A DNA stretch of 64,000 nucleotides from Pristionchus mayeri (lineage: Eukaryota > Nematoda > Chromadorea > Rhabditida > Neodiplogasteridae), in contig BTRK01000006.1 in assembly GCA_036245805.1 (NCBI GenBank), positions 25,700,365 to 25,764,364 of the forward strand, given 5' to 3'. The position numbers and the translations under genes were made by a program. The notes beneath the pieces are model-generated. The model saw only the letters and a program-made list of their open reading frames with translations, did not search any database and had not been told where the DNA came from. Position 1 is the stretch's first letter. Each line of letters begins with the position of its first letter. Below, piece by piece: positions 24,601 to 36,600 of the stretch.

Positions 24601-27600
24601 GGACTGGCCATCCGGGATGCAAGATTCAGGAAGAATACGATCTCGGTAGCGACTAGTCTAAGGGAAGAATGCAAGCGCCTAAAGAGGAGAGGCGGTCCGA
24701 CTTCATGCGAAACTTTCCGCATGCTCAAGAGAGATGTGTCAAGTGACAACGAACGATTCAAAAGAAGATGAATGAGTCCAAAGATCCAGCCCCTTCCCCA
24801 CCCCCCCCCCCTCGTCGATGGCAGAAGGCGCCAGAGTCCTTCCCTTACCCTACACCCCCACATACACCCCCACATGCCTTGACATGTATAAAATCTATCT
24901 ATCTAAAATAGAGATTCTGAATCCTGTCGTCACGGCGGATCCAACCATGTAACTCACTCAGCCGAATTTGGACATATAAAAAAGTTGATTTTTCAAAATT
25001 TATTTTAATAATTCACGGAAAAAAATGAAGTAGATAGGCGTAATCAGCATTCAATTCTACCCCGGAAACCTTATTCGACTAATTTTAGTACTTTCCAGAG
25101 GTGCGAAATTCTAAAAAAAATGGTTTCGAAGTGACGACGTCTGGAGCCAACGAAGGCTCTGCGGGCAAAATGAATGTACCTAGCGTTTTCAGAACATTCG
25201 ATTACCCAAAACCAAGACTTTGTGAAACGAAGTGAAACGACATTTTTGGCTGTGCCGAATCCATTCGGATCTGCTCGATTCTTAGGCAAACGGCCTCATA
25301 TACTATGTGAACTGTTTTTATAATTGGTAAATGCTCTGACTGGTCGATTAGCCTCATTGATTCTACAATCGATGAAAGTAATACAACTCAATATTATCAA
25401 TGCACTCTCATCAGCTCACTCTCCAAGTACGAAAATGGGGTCCAAATTTTTTTGATTTTTGACATTTGTTGTCCGATCACTGTCAAACTTGGCAAAATGT
25501 TTCTGCGTTATTAGCGTCTAGTAGCTGCGAAATAGGGACTAGTGATGCCAAAACGGAAGTCAGAAAAGTCACCTTTTCCTCCCCTAACCGGCTTGAGCGC
25601 GCTTTCAAGGCGGCTCTCTTATCGGCGACCCCTCCCTCTCCTCAAGCCGGCTTGAGCCGGCTCACCGACAACTCAAGGCGGTCAGCCAGGGAAAACAGAA
25701 CCTTTTCGATCTTAGTTTTTAAGTAGGGTGGGTGTTTGGTATTAATTAAATGTACAAATGTAAAATCAAACTATTGCATCATCATTACGTAATATTACGT
25801 CATCCTTACGTAATATTACGAATTTTGCCAGAAAATCACGTCAACCAGGTTAAAGAGTCATTCGAAACGGGGCGACCTCGCCTTCAATCGCTGGTGACTA
25901 TTTCTTAATAAATACGCAATACTGCATCATTATTATGCAATTTCGTCTACATCATTCATATTTTTTCACTTCATTCTTATGCAATTTTGCTCATTTTATT
26001 CATAATTCAATACAGACTGAACGAAAATGATGGGTTAAGAAGTCATTCGATACGGGGCGAGCTCGCCTCCAGTCGTAGTAAACAAATAAACGATGTTTCG
26101 TCATTCTTATGAAATGTAGCTTATTTCACTCATATCTCACCGCAACCACATCGGATATTGTGGGTAAAGGAGTCAGTCGATCCCGGGGAAACGCCCCCTC
26201 CCCTTCAATGTATAGGGTCACGGTCATAGCTGTCCAGCACTGACGACTTGGTAGACAAAAAAAATTCACGTAACTGGGATTCATTTTCGGTCATGGTGTA
26301 ATCCAACAACCGTACTAACTTACACTATGTGGCTACAGTAACCCAAATTACAGTAACCCGATTACAGTAACCCCGGTTCCGTGGAGCTATACGTTGAAGG
26401 GGAGGGGGCGTTTCCTCGGGATCGACTGATTCCTTTACCCACAATATTCGTTGTGGTTCCGGTGAGATATGAGTGAATTACGCTACATTTCATAAGAAAG
26501 ACGCAATATTGTTTATTTGTTTACTACGACTGAAGGTGAGCTCGCCCCGTATCGAATGACTTTTTATCCCATCATTTTCGTTCAGTCTGTATTGAATTAT
26601 GAATAAAATGAGCAAAATTGCATAAGAATGAAGTAATATTGAATGATTATGACGAAATAGTTACCTACGCTTGAAGGTGAGGTCGCCCCATTTCGATTGA
26701 CTCCTTTATCGATGATTTTCGTCGAGTTTAAGGCGAAATTATGAATGATATGGACGAAATTGTATAATAATGATGCAATATTGTGCGTTTATTAAGAAAT
26801 AGTCACCAACGATTGAAGGCGAGGTCGCCCCGTTTCGAATGACTCTTTAACCCATCATTCACGTTAAAGTTGACGTGATTTTCTGGCAAAATTCGTCATA
26901 TTACGCAAGGATGACATAATATTACGTAATGATGATGCAATAGTTTGATTTTACCTTTGTACATTTAGTTAATACCAAACACCCACCCTACTTTGAAAAC
27001 TAAGCTCGACATGGCTCTGTTTTCCATGGATGACCGCCTTGAGTTGTCGGCGAGCCGGCTCAAGCCGGAGCGCCGATAACTTTCCTGTGAGAGAGGCGCC
27101 CAAGCCGGCTTGGGCGCTTCCCTCCCCCTCTTCAAGCCGGCTTGAGCGCGAAACCGCCTCTCTGAAGACAACTGCCGACTTCCGTGCCGTTTTGGCATCA
27201 CTAATAGGGACCCTATCACTCATCTGGGACAGAAGATATAGCCATTCAAACACATTTCGGAGGTCTCGGAAAATCGACATCACGGCTGAGTTTCAAAAAT
27301 ACATGAAAATTGTGATGCCGAAAATTAAATTCAGAAACCCGCAATAGTTCATATACCTTATGACTATATTATCCTGATATTCATCTCTCGATTGCTTCAA
27401 CCCATAAGTCTCTAGCTCAATTTTGAAAGAAATTATAGCAATTTGAATTTTGGAGGCGAAACTTTTGTCTGCTACTGTAGAAAGTTAAAAAAAAAACAAA
27501 AAAAAAAAATAGTCTATTTTTTTCCGATCATCCCCACTTTTATGAGTTTCAACATAATAACACGAGGGTTACTGTAGAACGAAATATCATAACGTCTGTC

Positions 27601-30600
27601 TGTCCGTCCGTCTGTCACACTTTTCTTTCTTCAAATTGCTCTAATTCGCTTTAAAATCATCCTAGAACGCTAATACCTTGACCGTTGACATACCCACGAT
27701 AAGCAATTTCAAAATTTGAAATTTGATCTTTTTCTTCAAATAGCTCTAACTCGGCTCAAACACGTCCATGTGACTTCGGACCTTCACCGTTGGCATTCCC
27801 TTTGCGAGGAGTTTCAGCACACCACACATGGTGCATCTTACCAAATCGCAGAAAACTCAAATGCACCCTCTACACCATTCACCACACCATCCTAACCTGC
27901 TCTCACACACCGCAGCGTGAGCATTTTGAAAGGCTCGTAAGGCCGAGGGCGATCCGAAAAAGTAGGAATGGGGCGTAGCGAGCGAAGCCCCGTCAGCAAC
28001 TTTTCGGATCGCTCGAAGCCTCACGAGCCTTTTACGTTTTAAGCAGTCTCTCACCAGTCGCGTCCAATTGTTACCCATAACACCGCGTGCAACGTAGTTT
28101 AAAACAAATTTCTCAAGACTTGAGATATTCTCCAGAGGGATCACAGATTAGGCAATATTCATTCGTCACAACTCCGCTAGCTATTGAAGTTTAAGGATTA
28201 AGAGTCCTAATGCTGGGTGAAATGCACCATTGGTGTAAAAAGATCACGTAAAGGTAATGCAATATTTTCAAAAACGCATGATTAACCTCTAAAAACCATC
28301 CGGCTTTTAGAGGTTAATGAAGGGTGTCCCGGCTACGTCTATATCTATCGCGAACTGAAGGTGTGGATGGTGTGCATCGCACCAAATGTAACTTCGAATT
28401 TCACATCATAATTTCTTTATGATGCGAAATTTGCTCAAAAGTCAAAATCCATTATACTTGTGGTGTCTGGAAGTTAATAAAAACGTGTTTAGTGCAAAAT
28501 CCGATCGATTCTAAATATTATTTTTTGAACAAAAATTTGACTTTTTGCTGCATATCTAGTCCATTTCGGACCGAATCCCTTAGATTTTTGAATCCCTTTG
28601 TACCCTGGGCTATGCTGCTTCATACGTACATGGCAGAGAATCTCGGGAGATTTTCCATTTCCGAGAAATAATTTTCAAACTGTCTGTGAACAGTAACATA
28701 AAAATTCATTTTTGCCAATCAATTGAGAATACTTATTAGATTTAAGAGACCCTCCACGAGAGAACGTAACAACTGTGCTGTGGGCCTCGGATGGCCAAAA
28801 ATTCGATAAATTCCAAACTTTTTTTTCTAAAGTTGGGGTGCCTAGTGGTAAGTGATGGCTGCAATAACTCGGATGAATTTCGACTCGTAGAATACGAATT
28901 TCTACATCCGAAAGCCAGAAAATGCGAAAGAAAAGAGATATAATCGAAAAACTGAAATTTTCGATCCGAAAAGGCACATAAAGAGCCATAACTAATTTTA
29001 GAAAAATAACAATTTGGGTCGTTGATATTTTCCGAAACCAGAAGTGATTAGAAACATTCACAATTTTTTGCAGAATTTTAAAAATGGGTATTCATCGATT
29101 TTTTCGAGCCTGAATTTGATCATATTGGGTCAAAACGAAGGAATGGGATACTGTAATTTCTCAAATATGACTCCAAAGTTACTCTTGCTAAGAGAAACCT
29201 CTTTAAAATGTTCAAAATAGCATCTGCCATGAATTTCAAGGTGTTGGATTCACTTGGGTCCTCAAAATTTGGATTTGACCTCAATGATCAGATTTTGTAT
29301 TTATATTTCGCCGACATATCACCCTTGTAAGAGATGCCATGCTAATTATTTGTTAATATATAAGCAAATCTTACTATTTATGACTATTCCATAGGATAAT
29401 TTAAGTTTCGCTTGATGCGCTATCCAGCTAATATAGCGATTTCTTCCGAAAGATTCGATTTTTGGACTATATCTCATCTATATCACATTTTCATCACTCA
29501 GCATATGCAAAATCGGTTTCGGCGAGTGAAAATACATAAGAAATATGTATTTCACCAGATTATAATGATAATAAATTTTTCATGTTTTTCGAGAGAAAAA
29601 AACGATTTTTACATTTTTTGCAAAACGTGCTAAAATAACACATTTTTGGTGAATTTTCACTCGCTGAATCCGATTTTGCATCTACCCACTGCTTAAAATG
29701 TGATATAAATTATATATGATTAAAAAAGTCGAACTTTCGGACGAAATCGCTATATTAGCCACGGCAATCACAGCCTTAAGGAAACGCAGAGTCAAGAACT
29801 TGTAAGAGTGAACCTTATCAGTAAAGATATTCGCGGTAGGAGTCCCAAGCGACCGAAACCAACTTGTTCCCGCCAATAAATTTTCAACGTTGAATCCAAA
29901 TTTCAAACCGCCCTAGCATCAATATTTTTAAATATTTTTACATTCTCTGGCCTTTCGCACAAATGGCATGCCATAAACCTATTTATCATCTAAAAAATAA
30001 ACCCAAAAATGGCCAGGAACCTTGTGCGGATGCGCCTTTTTATAAACGCGTTCACTTTTAATTTTTAGAAATCTGACCTACCGAAACTTCTATTATATAT
30101 TTTTTAAATAATTCTAATTTGCTTTCATGAAATCGGACATGCTGAACTACCCTAAGCCAAAAGGAAATTCAATTTAGACGAGTTTGAGAAACATATACAA
30201 TGATCGCGACGCGTCACGCGACGCATGAAATGCATAGGGTTCTCACACTGCGGCGTGGGACTCGTGTTAGCCGGATAGCGAATCAAGCGAAAGTTAAATT
30301 ATTCTATGGAATAGTCATAAATAGTAAGATTAGCTTATATACTAACAAATAATTGGCATGGCATCGCATACAAGGGTGATATGCCGGCGAAATATGACGC
30401 CGTATTTCTAAGGCTCGGACAAACGTTGGAACAGCGATTTTTCGAAAACATGGTTTCTGGGGTTGTTTTCCATGCTGATGACGATGGTCACTTTCATTTT
30501 GCATAATTGACCTCTCATAACGCACTATGGCGCTCATCCAAACAACGAAATTTCTGTGTTTCTTGATCGATCTAGAGTAAAAATGGTTCCAGAAACTTGA

Positions 30601-33600
30601 AAATTGTTTTTCAAGGGTATTTTTTATCGCTCTTCACAATGGAATTTTTTACATGTCATCTTCGTTTGAAAATTTCTTCATTGGTTTCTGTACCAAATGT
30701 ATGCCTAAATCTCAAAAGTGCAATTAGCCGCTTATACGGCGTGCATGTCACATTGCCGGTAAGCCAGAAAACAAATTTGGTGCAATTCGGAGTATGGGAT
30801 TTTGAGATATGATCTTCTGATATTTTACTGTGCTCAAATCTCCTCGTTCATCATCCCTGCGCAACGGAATAAGATGACCCTTACATTTAAAGTGCCCGTC
30901 GCCACTTTGGCTCAGTTGGTTGTGAGCTAGACTCACGACCTCTACATAGTGGGTTCGATGCCGGTGTTAAACTTTTGCATTTTTTTACTGTCGCTTTTTG
31001 TCATGTTTTTTATCGATGGTCTGCGGCTGCAAGGAACATGCACTAGATTCCAATTTAGCAATGCGCCCCCCCCCCCCTTCCACGGTTTATAAAAAATTGC
31101 AGATTGCGATTTACATTGCGTAGTAATTGATTTGATAATTGAATTCAAATTAAATCTACTCTAATTTAGGTTTATTTCGGACCCAATCCATCTAATGTAT
31201 TGATAAAAACATGGCAAAAACTAACATGAAAAAGGTGCAAAATTTTGATAGTGAGCGGCATAGAACTCCCTATGTCGAGGTCTTGAGTCTAGCTCACAAC
31301 CAACTGAGCCAAAGTGGCGACGGGCACTTTAAATGTAAGGGTCATCTTATTCCGTTGCACGGGGATGATGAACGAGGAGATTTGAGCACAGCAAAATATC
31401 AGAAGATCATATCTCAAAATCCCATACTCAGAATTGCACCAAATGTGTTTTCTGGCCTTTCGGCATTGTGACATGCACGCCGAATAAGCGGCTAATTGCA
31501 CTTTTGAGATTTAGGCATACATTTGGTACAGAAACCAATGAAGACATTTTCAAACGAAGATGACATGTATTCCATTGTGAAGAGCGATAAAAAATACCCT
31601 TGAAAAACAATTTTCAAGTTTCTGGAACCATTTTTACTCTAGATCGATCAAGAAACACAGAAATTTCGTTGTTTGGATGAGCGCCATAGTGCGTTATGAG
31701 AGGTCAATTATGCAAAATGAAAGTGACCATCGTCATCAGCATGGAAAACAACCCCAGAAGCCATGTTTTCGAAAAATCGATGTTCCAAAGTCGGTCTGAA
31801 TTGTCTGTATCTTACAAATACGGCGTCATATAAATACAAAATCGTATCATTAAGGCCAAAATCACGATTTTTGTCACATCTAAATTTTGAGGACCCAAGT
31901 GAATACAACACCTTGAAATTCATGACAGGTGTTATTTTGAACATTGTAATGGGGTTTCTCTTAGCAGGAGTAACTTTGGAGTCATATTTGAGAAATTACA
32001 GTATCCCATTCCTTCGTTTTGACCCAATATGATCAAATTCAGGCTCGAAAAAATCGATGAATACCCATTTTTAAAATTCTGCAAAAATTTGTGAATGTTT
32101 CTTATCACTTCTGGTTTCGGAAAATATCAAAGACCCAAATTGTTATTTTTCTAAAATTAGTTATGGTTCTTTATGTGCCTTTTCGGATCGAAAATTTCAG
32201 TTTTTCGATTATATCTCTTTTCTTTCGCATTTTCTGGCTTTCGGATGTAGAAATTCGTATTCTACGAGTCGAAATTCATCCGAAAATCTATATTTAATGT
32301 ATTTCTGAGAAAGTCCAAAAGTGGGGGTCCCCCGAAACTTTTTCAAAATCGACCCCAAGCCTTAGTTATTGCAGCCATCACTCACCACTAGGTACCCCAA
32401 CTTTAGAAAAAAAGTTTGGAATTTATCGAATTTTGCCCATCCGAGGCTCTGTTACGTTCTCTCGTGGAGGGTCTCTCAACACTTTCAGACACTATTTACC
32501 TAGATATGATTTCTAGCACTGTATTAGATAGGGACCGCGGAGCCCCGTCCTTTCTGCCGTCCATCACTTTTTTTATGGTGTAGCGACTACCGTATTATTT
32601 GACTAGTGTACCGATGTGCCATTCAGTTTTTCGTCGGTTTTAAATATCGATTTTTTTGGTTTGTATAGCTTTTTTGATAATTTTTTGCCCACATATCGAT
32701 AGTACAGCTTATTGTGCACTGACTTTCGACAGGTTCAACTTGCTCATGATAGATACGCCATTTCTACGGGGGTTCGCAAATTTCCGTACACTGTCGAAAT
32801 TTTCAAAATTACGTTTTTCTCCTAAAATCGGCGTGTTCTCTCAAATTTGTTTATATATTCGAATAGAGCAACTCTTTCTATACACTGTATCAGTATAGGT
32901 CATGTCCGATTTTTCTTCGTACGGGTTCTGCGATTGATTTTATCACATAGTTGAGTACTTCGTCATAGCTTAGATTACTCATCTGTTCATTTCTGATAAA
33001 CATTATTTTCCGGCAAAAAATGAGATCAGAATCAAGCACGCGCTCCTTAACGTAATAAAACGTATAAATAAATAAGAACAAAAATGATGCGAAAGTCGTG
33101 TAAAATATGCCTTATGATGCGCTCCAACTCTAATCGGTATACCGTAGTTAAGTGGACCAAAGCGAAATTTTAAAGGTGTCAGTATTTGCTCAAATTGATT
33201 TTTTTGGTATTTTCACTTCTAAACGTTTCACCATGTCCGATAGCGTAGGTTCATACCGCGAAAGTATTTTTACGAAACTTTTTAAATATAGCTGCCGCGG
33301 TCCCTATGTATTAGATCACAATTTCACTCGTTTCAAAAATTCATTTTTCACAACTTCTAATTTATCAATATTTTGACATTACTTTCACGTCCCACATAAC
33401 CCCAACCCCACAAATTCCGTATACAAATTGTAGAATACCTTGACGTAATTAAGAAAATCACAAGGTGGTTCCCAACTGTCATGCCCAAAATTCGCATCGT
33501 TGTCTCAAATCAGTGGAAAATGACTTTTTTCGATTTCACAAAATATATCACTCAATTCAGATAGTATTAATTTCTAATCAATACATTATTACGAGGAAAG

Positions 33601-36600
33601 TTATCTGAAAGTGAAAGAACAGTTTTTGGTACACTTTCAAAAAACGAAAATTTCTCGTTTTCCTATTTTTATAATACATTCCCTAGCAAACCACGATCCC
33701 AAGTAGCGACCTTCGGTCGCTACGTTGTACGCGGGGTTGTGTGTCAAGGATAACAATTGGACGCGACTGGTGAGAGCCTGCTTAAAACGTTGTGAAAGGC
33801 TCGTGAGGCCGAGGGTGATTCGAAAAAGTTGGGATGGGGATTCGCCCCATCCCAACTTTTTCGAATCACCCTCGGACTTTCACAACGCTTACGCTGCGGG
33901 GTGTGAGAGCAGGTTAGGATGATGTGGCGAGTGGTGCACGGGTGCATTTAAGTTTTCTGCGAATGCACCATTGTGTGTGGTGTTCTGAAAGTGTTCGTCT
34001 AGCGAATACCAACGGTCAAGGTCCGAAGTCAAACGGACGTGTTTGAGAAGAGTTAGAGCAATTTGAAGAAAAAAGATCCAAGATCAAGTGTCAAATTGTA
34101 AATACGTTCGTCGTGGGGGTGCGAATGGTCAAGGTCCTAAGTCGCACGGATACGTTCGAACCGAGTTATAGCGATTTGAAGAAAGAAGATCAATTTTTGA
34201 AAATGCTCAACAAGGGAATTAATATCGTCGAGGTCTTAGTCACATAGGATGATTTTGAAGCGAATTAGAGCGGTTTGAAGAAAAAGTGTGACAGACAGAC
34301 AATGGGACAGACGGACAGACACGTTACGATATTTCTTTATACAGTAATCCATTAGATTTTTTATTGATTAGAAATTAATACTATCTGAATTGAGTGATAT
34401 ATTTTGTGAAATCGAAAAAAAGTAATTAATCAAAATTCCGATTTTCCACTGATTGAGCGATGCGAATTTTGGGCATGACAGTTGGGAACCACCTTGTGAT
34501 TTTCTTAATTATGTCAAGGTATTCTACAATTTGTATACGGAATTTGTGGGATTGGGGTTATGTGGGACGAATCTAATACAGTGCTAGAAGTTATATCTAG
34601 GTAAGTAGTGTCTGAAAGTGTTAAAATCTAATAAGTATTCTAAATGGATGGGCAAAAATGAATTTTTGAATTTTTATATGTTACTGTTCACAGACAGTTT
34701 GAAATGGAAAATCTCCCGAGATTCTCTGCCATGTACGTATGAAGCAGCATAGCCCAGGGTACAAAGGGATTCAACAATCTAAGGGATTCGGTCCGAAATG
34801 GACTAGATATGCAGCAAAAAGTCAAATTTTTGTTCAAAAAATAATATTTAGAATCGATCGGATTTTGAACTAAACACATTTTTATCAACTTCCAGACACC
34901 ACGAGTAAAATGATTTTTTTTTGAGCAACTTTCGCATCATAAAGAAATTATGATTTTTTCGTCATTTCCTCAATTATTTCAATTTTCTCCCTACACATAT
35001 CACGCCTCTCACGAGAGAATCGAGCTGACTCTGGGAATGGCCAAATCTGTTCTAATCAATTTTGGGCATCCTGAGGCATGCCTGAGTACCCCCCGAAGTC
35101 TCATTGTTCAGACTTCATTTTGGAGCTGCCTACACCGGGTCGCATTTCGGAATCACTCACTTCAAGAGCCGATTTCGCGAAAACACTGATAGATAGAGCG
35201 AAATTGACCTCTGAGTGACCCCAACTCATTTTTCGAGCTCTATCGATCTATCAAAACCATTTTCTCAAAATCTTATTTTTAACAGTTGTACACTTCAGGT
35301 CAAATTTCTCAACAATGTAGGTAAAGCAGCAGCTCAAATTTTCGCATGAGATGCAGCTCGGCGAGAGCTTTCCAATGAGTGGTTTGCGACGAAAATACGA
35401 ACACTTGGGTGCGAGTTACGCCCTGTAAACTTCGGCCGAATCGTTTGAATTTTATTTTCAACAGACGATTTAATTCCACACCGCTCATTTTGGAGCGCGC
35501 GGCAGACAATGATCGGTTTTTGATCGAAATCCCAGTTGAAAATACAATTCAAACGATTCGGCCGAAGTTTACAGGGCGTAACTCGCACCCAAGTGCTCGT
35601 GTTTTCATCGCAAACCACTCATTGGAAAGCTCTCGCTGAGCTACATCTACTATGAAACTTGCAGCTGCTGCTTTACCTACATTATTGAGAAAATTGACCT
35701 GAAGTGTATAACTGTTAAAAATAAGATTTTGAGAAAATGGTTTTGATAGATCGATAGAGCTCGAAAAATGAGTTGGGGTCACTCAGAGGTCAATTTCGCT
35801 CTATCTATCACTGTTTTCGCGAAATCGGCCCTTTTTTTCCGAAATGCGACCCGGTGTAGGAAGCTCCAAAATGAAGTCTGAACAATGAGACTTCGGGGGG
35901 TACTCAGGCATGCCTCAGGATGTCCAAAACCGGTTAGAACTCAATTCATGATTTACCCTCCATTCCCAAGAGTGGCGAATTTAGCTCGATTCTCTCGTGA
36001 ATGGCGTGATATAATTAGTAACGAATTTCATGATGCGGGCCACATACACTCCTCCCACCTAAGCCCCACGGTTCCCGTTGCTAGGCCAAACGTGTCCGCG
36101 AGGTGACCGAAATGGTCGAGTCTTACGGAGCGGGTCTCTTAATCTTGTTGAAAGTAAAGTTCAATTAATAAAGAAAAGTTAAAGGACCATAAGTAATCAA
36201 GGCGATTTTCACTCCATTCATTGGGATAGCTCGGCTCTCTCGAGAGAGAGAGACGTCATACCTTGGGAGTAGCAGGAACGGGTTTCTTGGCGGCCGGAGT
36301 GGAAGCAGTAGTGCTGCTCACCGAGTGATTCGAGGACGTCCGAGTGGGGACTGAGGGAGAGGATGCAGTTAGATACCCCCCCCCCCCTGACTCACCCGAT
36401 GGTCTGGTAACATTGACTGATCTCATGGGCATTCTGGATGCTCCTCCTCCCATCGATATTCCCTTCCCTCCTTCCGGTAGATTCTCCCCGCTGCAATCAA
36501 CTCGTCCCCATCCCAATGAGTGAGGATTGGGGTACGTACAATCGTGCTTCGAGGGGAGAGTAGTCGTGCCCATCGTAGTTCGCGTCGAAAAATTTCTTGA

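Larger units (their letters stand above)
22738..27477. mobile_element. 4.7-kb Tc1/mariner-type foldback element with TA duplication
   Basis: TA (22736-22737) then CAGTAGCGGACAAAAGTTTA; at the right the complement ends at 27477 followed by TA (27478-27479). The arms extend ~120 bp (GAGCTAGATACTTATGG...) and resume at 23885-24130 / 27200-27350. Insertions inside are the ATATCACGCC copy 22857-23878, an inverted array 25780-26960 and a possible coding remnant 24420-24760. It is in EB1 intron 7. Confidence 0.75.
27590..34340. mobile_element. compound palindrome, ~6.7 kb, with GACA-rich ends
   Basis: GTCTGTCTGTCCGTCCGTCT at 27596 is mirrored by AGACAGACAATGGGACAGAC at 34291. Successive inverted pairs inside are 28660-29100 with 32040-32470, and 29220-29320 / 30400-31750 pieces. 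The block AGGCTCGTAAGGCCGAGGGC at 27929 recurs at ~33797. Several insertions are layered; I could not untangle all boundaries. It fills half of EB1 intron 7. Confidence 0.55.
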
